A DNA stretch of 64,000 nucleotides from positions 155,406-219,405 of the forward strand of contig NZ_VTPX01000008.1 in assembly GCF_008298015.1 (NCBI RefSeq), written 5' to 3'. This DNA is from Salinicola corii. Lineage in GTDB: Bacteria > Pseudomonadota > Gammaproteobacteria > Pseudomonadales > Halomonadaceae. Shown piece by piece: positions 53,030-63,059 of the stretch. Numbering within the stretch: position 1 is the first letter of the stretch; every line of letters starts with the position of its first letter. A program made the position numbers and the translations under genes. The notes under the pieces are model-generated. The model saw only the letters and a list, made by a program, of their open reading frames with translations. It was not told the origin of the DNA and searched no databases.

Positions 53030-53665
53030 ATGCAGACGCCAACGCCCCCCAGCAAACGCCGCGGCCGCCCACCGAAGGTGGCGCGCACCAACCCGGACAC
53101 TCGGGACGCCCTGATTCGGTGTGGCGTCGAAGTGCTCACCGAGCAGGGATTCGTCTCGACCGGGATCGATGGCGTGCTGAAACGGGTCGGCGTGCCAAAG
53201 GGGTCGTTCTATCACTACTTCGATAGCAAGGAAGCGTTTGGTCACGCCGTGCTGTCACGATATGCCGATTATTTCGCGCGCAAGCTCGACCGCTGGCTGC
53301 TCTCTTCCGAATTGCCGCCCCTCGAACGGCTCCGCCGGTTCACCCAGGACGCCCAGGAAGGCATGGCGCGCCACCACTACCGGCGAGGCTGCCTGGTGGG
53401 AAATCTGGGCCAGGAGGTCACGCTGTTACCCGCTGGATTCGACGAGCGGCTGGAAGCCATCCTCCAGGACTGGCAACGCCGGGTCGCCGACTGCCTGCGA
53501 CTGGCCCAGACGCAGGGCGCACTGGCCGCCGATACGGATTGCGACACCCTCGCCGCTTTCTTCTGGATCGGCTGGGAAGGCGCCGTTCAGCGAGCTCGCC
53601 TGAAGTGCGAGCCGACCCCCCTGGTGATCTTCAGCCGGGAGTTCTTCGCTCGATTGCCCCGTTGA
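53030..53665 (+). CDS. acuR: TetR-family acrylate-responsive repressor AcuR
   Basis: A 211-residue TetR regulator: RRGRPPKVARTNPDTRDALIRCGVEVLTEQGFVSTGIDGVLKRVGVPKGSFYHYFDSKEAF is the DNA-binding region and the C-terminal domain has RRGCLVGNLGQEVTLL. Its position in front of acuI and dddL reproduces the acuR-acuI-dddL order known from Rhodobacter sphaeroides, where AcuR is released by acrylate. A symmetric site lies directly upstream. The start is MQTPTP; an ATG 12 codons earlier falls inside the operator. Confidence 0.85.
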   Translation: MQTPTPPSKRRGRPPKVARTNPDTRDALIRCGVEVLTEQGFVSTGIDGVLKRVGVPKGSFYHYFDSKEAFGHAVLSRYADYFARKLDRWLLSSELPPLERLRRFTQDAQEGMARHHYRRGCLVGNLGQEVTLLPAGFDERLEAILQDWQRRVADCLRLAQTQGALAADTDCDTLAAFFWIGWEGAVQRARLKCEPTPLVIFSREFFARLPR

Positions 53666-53727
53666 GATCGAGCTCACCAAAGTCAAACGCCCTCTCCGAA
53701 TCACCGTTCAATGCTCAGGAGGTTCAC

Positions 53728-54717
53728 GTGTTCAACGCCATTGTCGTGCAGCAGACCAAAGCCGATCAGCGGAGCCACGCCGCGCTGACGCAGCTCGCCC
53801 CCGAATCACTGCCCCCTGGCGACGTCCTGGTGCGTGTCGAATGGAGCACGCTCAACTATAAGGACGCGCTGGCGATCACCGGCAAAGGGGCCGTCGTGCG
53901 CCGCTTCCCCATGGTGCCGGGCATCGACCTTGCCGGAGTCGTCGAGCACAGCGAGCATCCCGAGTGGACAGCCGGCGATCGCGTCCTGCTCAACGGCTGG
54001 GGCATCGGCGAGGCGCACTGGGGCGGCCTGGCCCAGTACGCTCGCGTCGACGGCGACTGGCTCACCCGGCTGCCTCCTTCGCTGAACACGCATCAGGCGA
54101 TGGCCATCGGCACCGCCGGCTATACCGCCATGTTGAGCCTGCTCGCGCTGGAGCGCCACGGCCTGACGCCGGATCGCGGCGAGGTACTGGTGACCGGTGC
54201 CAACGGGGGCGTTGGCAGCTACGCCATCGCCCTGCTGGCGGCACGCGGCTACCGCGTCGTCGCGGCGACCGGCCGCCCTCAGGAGTCGACCTTTCTCGAG
54301 CGGCTGGGTGCCGCCGAGATCATCGATCGCAGCGAACTGTCAGGCCCCGGAAAGCCCCTGGCCAAGGCGCAGTGGTTTGCCGCCATCGACTCGGTGGGCA
54401 GCCATACCCTGGCCAACGTCTGCGCCCGCACCTGCCCCGACGGCCTGGTCGCCGCCTGCGGCCTTGCCCAGGGCATGGATTTCCCCGCGACCGTGGCCCC
54501 CTTCATTCTGCGTGGCGTCAGCCTGCTCGGCATCAACAGCGTCACCCGCCCTGCCGAGGAGCGCCGGCACGCCTGGGCGCGGCTGGCCGATGACATCGAC
54601 CTCGCCCTGCTCGACGAAATCTCACGCGACATCCGCTTGAGCGAGACCTTGGAGGCGGCCGAACGACTTCTGGCAGGGACGGTGCGCGGCCGGCTCGTGG
54701 TGGACGTCAATGGCTGA
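53728..54717 (+). CDS. acuI: Acrylyl-CoA reductase (NADPH), zinc-free MDR
   Basis: A 329-residue medium-chain dehydrogenase/reductase of the YhdH/AcuI type: STLNYKDALAITGKGAVVRRFPMVPGIDLAGVVE, GWGIGEAHWGGLAQYARV, GTAGYTAMLSLLALE, VTGANGGVGSYAIALLAARGYRVVAATGR (NADPH site) and FILRGVSLLGINSV. It reduces acryloyl-CoA to propionyl-CoA, removing a toxic product of DMSP cleavage. Start is GTG with CAGGAGG upstream. It lies 62 bp after acuR and 45 bp before dddL. Confidence 0.92.
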   Translation: MFNAIVVQQTKADQRSHAALTQLAPESLPPGDVLVRVEWSTLNYKDALAITGKGAVVRRFPMVPGIDLAGVVEHSEHPEWTAGDRVLLNGWGIGEAHWGGLAQYARVDGDWLTRLPPSLNTHQAMAIGTAGYTAMLSLLALERHGLTPDRGEVLVTGANGGVGSYAIALLAARGYRVVAATGRPQESTFLERLGAAEIIDRSELSGPGKPLAKAQWFAAIDSVGSHTLANVCARTCPDGLVAACGLAQGMDFPATVAPFILRGVSLLGINSVTRPAEERRHAWARLADDIDLALLDEISRDIRLSETLEAAERLLAGTVRGRLVVDVNG

Positions 54718-54762
54718 CTGCCCGATGGGCACTAACGATGGCAAGAGCGGAATAGAGGACAA

Positions 54763-55437
54763 ATGAACGAAAGACTGCACGACGCCCCCAACTGGCTCTA
54801 TCTCATCCGCGAGTTCGACTTGCTCTATCGGCAAGGGTCGGCGGGGGGCAGCAAGGCCATCAGAGCGCATCGCCGACGCGTCCGACACGCCACCTCGGCG
54901 ATCATCGAAACGAATCCGGCGCTGATCGTTCGCGACGTCCAGCATCAGCCAGTGGTGGCGTATCTTGATCGGGCGCTGGATCTCGGTGCCCGCGACTCGC
55001 TGCATAGCTTGAGCCAGTCACTGGAGCGCGTGAGAGACGAGCTCACCTGGGAACTGGGTTATTCGAAGATCTCCAAATCCCTCAGCAAGCGCTATGCCTA
55101 CACCGAGGTGCTCGGACCCAACGGGCCCATCGAGAGCGACCACTTGATTCTAGGATTCGTGCTTTTCGCGCCCAATACCACCTATCCGCAGCATAGCCAT
55201 AAGGACATCGAAGAAAGCTATATCTCTATCGCCGGTGCCTGGTCGGAGAACGACAACGCTGTCCACGCCCCAGGCTCACTGGTCCTCAATCGCCCCGGCG
55301 ACGAGCACCGCATCACTACCGGTGATCTCGACCCCTGCTTGCTGGCCTATGCCTGGGTGGGGCCGGCAGAGCGGCTCGCCAACCCAGGCATGAAATTCAC
55401 AGCTCCACTGAGGAAAAAGAAATCCGAGCAAGCATAA
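54763..55437 (+). CDS. dddL: Dimethylsulfoniopropionate lyase DddL (cupin)
   Basis: A 224-residue protein with a C-terminal cupin and no signal peptide. Candidate metal ligands are His144 and His146 in YPQHSHKDIEESY, Glu151, Tyr153 and His182 in RPGDEHRI. The N-terminus WLYLIREFDLLYRQGSAGGSKAIRAH resembles DddL, which splits DMSP into dimethylsulfide and acrylate. The link with acuR and acuI is the strongest support. GAGG precedes ATG. I recognised it from motifs and context only; other DMSP-lyase cupins (DddQ, DddW, DddK) are shorter and less alike. Confidence 0.85.
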   Translation: MNERLHDAPNWLYLIREFDLLYRQGSAGGSKAIRAHRRRVRHATSAIIETNPALIVRDVQHQPVVAYLDRALDLGARDSLHSLSQSLERVRDELTWELGYSKISKSLSKRYAYTEVLGPNGPIESDHLILGFVLFAPNTTYPQHSHKDIEESYISIAGAWSENDNAVHAPGSLVLNRPGDEHRITTGDLDPCLLAYAWVGPAERLANPGMKFTAPLRKKKSEQA

Positions 55438-55526
55438 GCAAGCTCAGCAATTCCTTGGCCGAGGCCAGCGGGCGCGGACGACAAGCTGGATGCACTGTTC
55501 CGATTGAGCCCGCGTTATCTCTTAGG

Positions 55527-55628
55527 GAACTGCGAACCGGTGGGATATCGCTTCTAAGGCCGGCGACGGCCATTCTCCCGAAGCGAGTCCGCGTCCTGAT
55601 TGATTTCCTGGTGGAACGGTTGTCTTGA
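55527..55628 (+). pseudogene. C-terminal remnant of a LysR-family regulator
   Basis: The frame reads ...ILPKRVRVLIDFLVERLS followed by TGA. The pattern P-x-R-V-R-x-x-I/V-D-F-L-V-E-R is the standard end of LysR effector domains. Upstream of 55527 the frame no longer resembles LysR. Only about 33 codons remain. Confidence 0.6.
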
Positions 55629-55679
55629 GGATTGCGCACCATTCCAGGCTCCGTATGGCACCAGATAGGCCCCCAACCC

Positions 55680-55946
55680 GCCACGGCGCTCGAACTCGAC
55701 GACACCGGTATCACCGTCAATGCCATCGCCCCCGGCCCAACCGAAATCGAACTCTTCCGCGTCAACAATCCACCTGGCAGCGATGGCGAACGACGCTATC
55801 TCTCCGGCGTTCCCATGGGTCGCTTCGGCAAGCCCGAGGAGATCGCTGCCGGTATCGAGTTCTTCCTCTCGGAAGAGGCCAGCTTCATCACTGGACAGAC
55901 GCTCTTCATCGACGGCGGCGCCTCGATCGGCAAGGCCGCTTTCTGA
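55680..55946 (+). pseudogene. C-terminal remnant of an SDR oxidoreductase
   Basis: The frame reads ATALELDDTGITVNAIAPGP, then a loop with FRVNNPPGSDGERRYLSGVPMGRFGKPEEIAAGIEFFLSEEASFITGQTLFIDGGASIGKAAF and stop. This is the last third of a FabG-like SDR. The Rossmann motif and catalytic Tyr-Lys region are missing, so it cannot be functional. It directly follows the LysR remnant, suggesting a former divergent or adjacent LysR-SDR pair. Confidence 0.85.
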
Positions 55947-57188
55947 CATTTCCCCGACACTAACCGCATTGGCCACAGTGCAGGAGAGTCAATCGGCAAG
56001 GCCATCGATAATCCGGACACCAGGCAGCAGAATCGATTCGGCTCCATGACAGATCAGCTCAAGGTTCCCGAAGACTCCGCCCCCGATCTGTCATCGTGTA
56101 TGAGTATCGCAATATCAGAAGATGGGGGGACGGCACGCGTCGGAATCGGAGCGACCAGCCCCAGCGCCGCCTGGCATTGGCGCGACGCACATCGGCCATC
56201 GACCTCCACGACAAGAGGAGACGAAGTACCGGCGGCATGGCTGGAAGGCGGGAATTAAAAGAGGGCCAAAGCGCAAGCGCGAGGGCCCTCAGTAGCAGTG
56301 CCAAAGATGCTCTCTTATACGGCCCTCGCGATCCGTACGTCCATGGCGTCAGACAGATCCCTGTCCCAGGTCCTTGCGAGTGTCCATCCGATGGACAGAC
56401 GAAGAATACCCCAAAGCATGATTAGGTAAAATGATCTGTGGTAAGCCAAAATACGGATAGGTAACTTAATGTAATTATGGGTCGCCGCCAGTTGGCCCCT
56501 TCAAACCCCGACCCACCCCGAGAATCGACTCCAAGCTCTCTTGGCGTCCCACGACCGCGTTGCACGGACGAGTCTTCATCCTGAAATCAGAATGACTGTG
56601 GTGGAAGAACTGGCAATACGCCACAAATAACGGTGCCAAACCCAAAAAACTCACTGAACGGCCAGAGGGCAGGTGAAGCAAAGCGTCCAGAATGGCATCT
56701 CTGCTGATCGGCATCGAGACATCGGAAACGGTAATGCCGGCTGTCGCCAGCCGGACCCATCCACGACGACCATCATAAGCATCCCTTCTTACCGTCCCGA
56801 ATGCTCGCCACCTGTGGACACCGCTCAATCCCTGAAACGCCGGGAATTTTATAAACTTGAAGAACAGAATCCAGCATTAATTTAATTCATAAGAAGAATG
56901 AATGTTACACCCGAAAAGCGATGCAGAGTTACGCTCTGAAACGAAAATCGCACCCATCGGACGGATTCTTGTCCCGGTTCATTATCGACCCGATCGCGCC
57001 ACCGAAGCGGTGCAGAAGAAAGATCCCGGTCCTCACGACAAAGAAAGGGGGCGGTTTGGAGTCGATACCGGGGGTGAGTCTAGCCCTCGTCGGATAGCCA
57101 TACCTGCTATGTCGACGATTTGATCGCTATCAACGGCTTGCCATTCGGATCGCGTTGAAAAGTCGTCTGGCTAGATTGAGTCAACAAG

Positions 57189-57214
57189 GAGGCGGTGCCA
57201 TGGGGCACCGCCTC
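57189..57214 (-). terminator. Terminator hairpin after aspA
   Basis: Arms GAGGCGGTGCC (57189-57199) and GGCACCGCCTC (57204-57214), 11 bp perfect with a 4-base loop, lie 30 bp beyond the aspA stop. On the minus strand a weak T-rich stretch (CTTGTTG) follows. Confidence 0.75.
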
Positions 57215-57244
57215 GGTCTACGTCAAAGACCAAGGGCTTCGACG

Positions 57245-58696
<1,452 letters not shown>

Positions 58697-59032
58697 GGTG
58701 GGTATCGTCTTCAGTCAGGGGGTTCGAACGGCCTGGACGCCGGGGTGGCGGCGCCGCTGGGCGTAAGGTAACGCCACGCCGGGTCGCCTGCCCAATGCCG
58801 TTACGTGGTGGTGCATACCGGGAAGGTATGGGGCAGTGCCGGAGGAGGACGACCAACGGCGTTGACTGATCGGCTGCCGATGCCGAGAATTCAAGACAAG
58901 TGGACTGGGAGTGCCCGGTCGGCGTTATGACCTCGGTGAGTGCACCGGGGTTTTTCGCTATCTGGCTGCGGGAAATCGATATCGGATCTCACTAACCTGC
59001 CGATTCTTCTCGCTTCGGCTAGCCCTCTTCGT
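58697..59032. other. Gene-free interval between the restriction locus and aspA
   Basis: 336 bases, both neighbours on the minus strand. The promoter of aspA should lie next to 58697. No gene, RNA or convincing terminator hairpin was found. Confidence 0.45.
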
Positions 59033-59725
59033 TCATATCCCCTCGACATCCATGCCGTGCTCCGCCAGCCACTGCTTTCGACTCTCGTAATCTGGCATGG
59101 CGCGCTCCAGCCGCGACCAGAACATCTCGGAGTGGTTGGGCTCGTGCAGGTGAACCAACTCGTGTACCACCACGTACTCGGCGATGCGGGCGGGCAGCAG
59201 CATGGTTTTCCAGTGAAAATAGAGCATGTCGCCCTTGCCGCAGGAGCCCCAGCGATAGCCCAGATCCTGCACTCGGATACCGGCGGGCTCGACCTCCAGC
59301 CGCGCGGCAAACATCCGCACGCGCTGCCAGAGCCACTGTTTGCCGCGCTCGCTGTACCATCGGATGAAGTGATGCCGGGCATCCGGCCGCGCGTCCCGGC
59401 GCAGATGAAAGCGCCCGTGGTGCCACTGGAGCGCGGCCTCCTGCTCATCGACCAGATTCAGCCGATGATGACGGCCGAGATACAGAAACCCTTCGCCCTG
59501 AACGTAGCTCTTCTGACGGATCTGCTTCTGCATCAGCGCCTTTTCGGCCAGCTTCTGGTAGACCCACGCCTGCTTGCGGCGCACGAAGGCTTCCAGCGTC
59601 GGCATCCCGACGCCTGGCGGTGCGCTCAGCACCAGCGACTGATCGCGCTCGACGGTCAAGCGCAGCGTCTTGCGCCGCGGGCTTTCGCGCACGGTAATGG
59701 TCAGGTCATCCACCTCGAGCGTCAT
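59033..59725 (-). CDS. YgjP-like M48-type metallopeptidase of the restriction locus
   Basis: A 230-residue DUF45/YgjP protein. The zinc motif is VVHELVHLHEPNHSEMFW (HELVH with a further downstream His and Glu), preceded by LGYRWGSCGKGDMLYFHWKTMLLPARIAEYV. Proteins of this family often accompany type I restriction genes, but their role there is unproven. Its start overlaps the hsdR stop by 4 bp (ATGA), so it belongs to the same operon. Confidence 0.88.
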   Translation of the reverse strand: MTLEVDDLTITVRESPRRKTLRLTVERDQSLVLSAPPGVGMPTLEAFVRRKQAWVYQKLAEKALMQKQIRQKSYVQGEGFLYLGRHHRLNLVDEQEAALQWHHGRFHLRRDARPDARHHFIRWYSERGKQWLWQRVRMFAARLEVEPAGIRVQDLGYRWGSCGKGDMLYFHWKTMLLPARIAEYVVVHELVHLHEPNHSEMFWSRLERAMPDYESRKQWLAEHGMDVEGI

Positions 59726-62700
59726 GACTGCTCCAGCTTATAGCTATTGGCCTTAGCCAGGTCGCGCAGCTTGTCGACCAGCGGTTCGATCTGATCGAAC
59801 GCCAGCAGATCCCTGTCCAAAATAAGTTCAAACAGCGCCTGCTCCAGGGCCTCCTGCATCGGCCGACGGTGCGGCTCCCAGAAGCTCGGCGTTTTCACTT
59901 CATGGCTGATGTGCGCCACCAGGTGCTCGGTGAGCTGGATCAGGTCCGACTGGGTGGCGAGATCGGGCTGCGCCCCTCCGCATTTGGCCTCGCGCAGCAT
60001 GCGGTAAAAAGGCAGGTAGCTCTCGGGCACATCGGGCAGGCCTTCCTCGTGGCGCGTGCTGCCGCTATTGACCTCATCGATGATCGTCTGCAGGGCGGCA
60101 ATCATGGCATCCCACTGGCCGGCCAAGCCTTCCAGAATGTCCTTGAGCCGCTCGCTCAACTTGGCGTAGTACACCGGGTCTTCGTCCAGCTTTTCGGTGA
60201 CGTGGCTGCGAATGGCGTGCTCCATTTCCGACGCCACGGCTTTCTTCGCTTTCTCGCCATCCTCGGCGTTGTCGACGCCGTAATGGGCCGCCTGCTCACG
60301 CACTTGATGAAGTTGCTGGCCGAACTGCGCATCGGTCAGAGCTACCGGCGCGATCTTCGGGTCGACGCCCAGCGAGATCACATGTTCGTCGATCAGCCGG
60401 CGCACCTTGGCGCCAACATCCTTGCCCAGCACCGTGCTGTCCCGGTAACGGCGTCGCGCCTGGGCGTAGATCATCGCCAGTGCCTTGGCATCTTTGGTGA
60501 ACGGCAGCGCCTCCGGGCGCGGCAGCACGGTGTCGAGGCTCTGCATGAAAGCCTTCACCTTAACGCCGAACTCCTGGCGCACCCGCTCGCTATCCAGCGC
60601 CTGGACGCAGGTTTCGATATCGTTCAGATTCTCGATACCGCGCGAACGCAATACATCCACCGCCCGCAGGTGGCGGTCGCGCAGCGCCGGAATCTCATCC
60701 TTCAGGCTGCGCAGCGCACCATCGACATCCTCGTCGCTATAGGCCTCCAACGCTGCCTTGAGGTGATTGGCGACGCCGAAATAGTCCACCACGATACCCA
60801 CCGACTTGCCGAAGCCGGTACGGTTGACGCGAGCGATGGTCTGCAACAGCTCGGCTTCGCGGATCGAGCGGTCGAGATACATCACGCCCTCGATGGGCGC
60901 ATCGAAGCCGGTCAGCAGCATCGATTTGACGATCAGAAACGCCAGCGGATCGGTATTGGCCGTCTGCCCTTCCTTCGGTAGCAAGGGTTTCTTGAAGCGC
61001 GCGATGGCTTCGTCCTGACGGGCGCGGTCGGTGTGCTCCTGCCACTCGCTGCCGTCGTTATTGCTACCGGAGACGATCGTCGCGAACTCAAGCTTCGCCA
61101 GCAGTTCGCGGTATCGCCATGTCTGCACCAATGCTTGCAGCTTGGGCGACTTGCGCGCCAATGCCTCATCATCCAGCGCTTTTATCTCTGGGCTAAGCCG
61201 GTCGGCGGCCTCCAATAGCTCGTCCCGCGCCTTTTCGAACGCCACCTTGTAGCGCACCGCCGCCAGACGGCTATAGCCCACCACCTGCGCCTTGAAGCCG
61301 TTGGGCAGAATATGGGTGACGTAGTGGCGCAGCATGTCCCGCGCCTTCTCTTCGATGAGCTTCGTCGCCTCCAGCACGTTGCCTTTGGTGGCGTACTTGC
61401 GTTTGATCGCCTCCAGTTCGTCGTCGCTGCGCTCGGCAAAGAAATCCTCGAACAGCTCATCGAGGCTGCTGCCATCCTTCACCGCACCCTGGGCCGTGCG
61501 CCCTTCGTAAAGCACTGGCACCGTGGCGCCATCCGCTTCGGATTCACGGATGGTGTACTTGTCGATGAATTCGCCGAAAATATCGTGGGTGCGCTTCTTC
61601 TCGCCCATGATGATCGGCGTGCCGGTAAAGCCGATGCGCGCACAGTTGGGCAAGCCCGCCTGCAGGTTGGCGTGCAGATCGCCCGCTTGGGTGCGGTGGG
61701 CTTCATCCACCATCACCAGAATGTCCTGGCTGGTGTTGAGCTGCTCGAAGTCGCTGGCATTGGCCTTGCCCTCGGCGTCGCGGTACTTCTGGATCATCGC
61801 GAACACCAGCCCCGGCCCTTCCTGACGCAGAATCTTCTTCAGCGTGGCGGCGTTGTTGGCCACATGCACCAGATCGCCGCTCAGGGCGGCGGTGGCGGCG
61901 AGCTGCTTCTGCAGATCGGTGCGGTCGGTGACGATGACGATCTTGAAGCGGCGCAGCGCCGGATCGGTGCGCATGCGGCGCACCAGAAACATCATCGTCA
62001 GCGACTTGCCCGAGCCCTGGGTGTGCCAGATGATGCCGCCGCGCCGGTCGTGCTCGCCATCTTCGATTCGCGTTTTGCCGTGCTTGAGCCGGTCGACCGC
62101 CTTCACCACGCCGCGATACTGCTGGTAGCGGCACACCCGCTTGAGGGTCTGCCCGCCGCTGCTCATGAACAGCGTGAAGTGGCGCACGATATCCAGCAGA
62201 GTCACAGGGGCCAGCATCCCCGCCACGGTGCGCTGCTGGGGCGAGAGCGCAGTCACAGCGAGCGCCTTGGCCACGTCCAACTCCCGCTGACGCGGATTCT
62301 CCGCACTGGCCACCGTTTTCCACGGCAGGTAGTGACTGGCGCCCGCGCCGATGGTGCCCACCCGGCAGTCATCGAAGCAGGTGGCGACCAAGAGCTGATT
62401 GGTGTTGAACAGCGCCGGGGCACCTTCGTGGTCGCCCGCCTCACCGCTGGCAAAGCGCTGGTCGCTGTAGCGGCGCAACTGATCGATGGCCTCTGCCATC
62501 GGCTCGGCCAGGTTCGGGCTCTTGCACTCGATCACCACCAGCGGGATGCCGTTCACCAGCAGTACCAGGTCGGGGACGATGTGCTGCTTGGCGGTGTCAT
62601 GCCCCGGCGGGCACTTCACCTTGTACTGGTTGACGACCGTAAACTGGTTGTTGGCCGGGGTGTCCCAATCGATATAGCGGATCGAGCGCGAACGGCCGCC

Positions 62701-63039
62701 ATCCCAATCCGCCAAGCCATCGACCACGATGCCTTCGGTGAGCAACTCGGTGGCCATCCGATTGGCCTCGATCAGCCCCGGCGCGGAGATGCGCGTCAGC
62801 GCCGACACCGCCGTACTGATCCGCTCATCGTCCAGCCACTCGGTGCGGCTGCCGTCAGATAGCGCGCGGGTGTTGATCGCCCCAATCCGCTCGCGCAGCA
62901 CCTCGCGCTGCACCACCTCGGCAAAACTCTCACGACCGGTCGCCGTCGGGTCGTCCAGGCTGCCCTTGATATAGGTCCAGCCCATCGCCTCGAGCTGCGC
63001 GATCAACGGCTGTTCGCTCAGTTGCCACTCCGGCCACAT
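59722..63039 (-). CDS. hsdR: Type I restriction endonuclease subunit R
   Basis: A 1105-residue motor-nuclease subunit. The N-terminal PD-(D/E)xK nuclease domain has VPDLVLLVNGIPLVVIECKSPN (Asp and E-x-K). The SF2 translocase follows with Walker A WHTQGSGKSLTMMF, VTDRTDLQKQL, DEAH in VMVDEAHRTQAGDL and TGTPI, then motif VI-like QTIARVNRTGFGKSVGIVVDYFG. The C-terminal helical domain contacts the methylase. It starts 20 bp after hsdS. It appears intact and in frame, although hsdS is disrupted. Confidence 0.94.
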   Translation of the reverse strand: MWPEWQLSEQPLIAQLEAMGWTYIKGSLDDPTATGRESFAEVVQREVLRERIGAINTRALSDGSRTEWLDDERISTAVSALTRISAPGLIEANRMATELLTEGIVVDGLADWDGGRSRSIRYIDWDTPANNQFTVVNQYKVKCPPGHDTAKQHIVPDLVLLVNGIPLVVIECKSPNLAEPMAEAIDQLRRYSDQRFASGEAGDHEGAPALFNTNQLLVATCFDDCRVGTIGAGASHYLPWKTVASAENPRQRELDVAKALAVTALSPQQRTVAGMLAPVTLLDIVRHFTLFMSSGGQTLKRVCRYQQYRGVVKAVDRLKHGKTRIEDGEHDRRGGIIWHTQGSGKSLTMMFLVRRMRTDPALRRFKIVIVTDRTDLQKQLAATAALSGDLVHVANNAATLKKILRQEGPGLVFAMIQKYRDAEGKANASDFEQLNTSQDILVMVDEAHRTQAGDLHANLQAGLPNCARIGFTGTPIIMGEKKRTHDIFGEFIDKYTIRESEADGATVPVLYEGRTAQGAVKDGSSLDELFEDFFAERSDDELEAIKRKYATKGNVLEATKLIEEKARDMLRHYVTHILPNGFKAQVVGYSRLAAVRYKVAFEKARDELLEAADRLSPEIKALDDEALARKSPKLQALVQTWRYRELLAKLEFATIVSGSNNDGSEWQEHTDRARQDEAIARFKKPLLPKEGQTANTDPLAFLIVKSMLLTGFDAPIEGVMYLDRSIREAELLQTIARVNRTGFGKSVGIVVDYFGVANHLKAALEAYSDEDVDGALRSLKDEIPALRDRHLRAVDVLRSRGIENLNDIETCVQALDSERVRQEFGVKVKAFMQSLDTVLPRPEALPFTKDAKALAMIYAQARRRYRDSTVLGKDVGAKVRRLIDEHVISLGVDPKIAPVALTDAQFGQQLHQVREQAAHYGVDNAEDGEKAKKAVASEMEHAIRSHVTEKLDEDPVYYAKLSERLKDILEGLAGQWDAMIAALQTIIDEVNSGSTRHEEGLPDVPESYLPFYRMLREAKCGGAQPDLATQSDLIQLTEHLVAHISHEVKTPSFWEPHRRPMQEALEQALFELILDRDLLAFDQIEPLVDKLRDLAKANSYKLEQS

Positions 63040-63059
63040 CCGGCCTCTCCTTGTTCTGG

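Larger units (their letters stand above)
55438..57244. other. 1.8-kb interval with gene remnants and no intact gene
   Basis: After dddL the sequence carries a LysR tail (55527-55628) and an SDR tail (55680-55946), then about 1.3 kb to the aspA terminator without a credible gene. A 32-codon frame ending at 55558 (DKLDALFRLSPRYLLGN-type tail) is not assigned. A loose hairpin with arms GAGGGCC (56261-56267) and GGCCCTC (56284-56290) is present. Frames of 100-120 codons occur on both strands but none shows family features or a good ribosome-binding site. Confidence 0.6.

Noticed and set aside
55441..55558. Short frame ending in DKLDALFRLSPRYLLGN followed by CEPVGYRF
   Set aside because: It overlaps the LysR remnant in another frame, has no recognised family, and no start with a ribosome-binding site. 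It may be another gene tail, but this cannot be supported.
61312..62862. A 516-codon open frame on the plus strand opposite hsdR
   Set aside because: It is a shadow of the hsdR codons in a GC-rich gene with no domain features.
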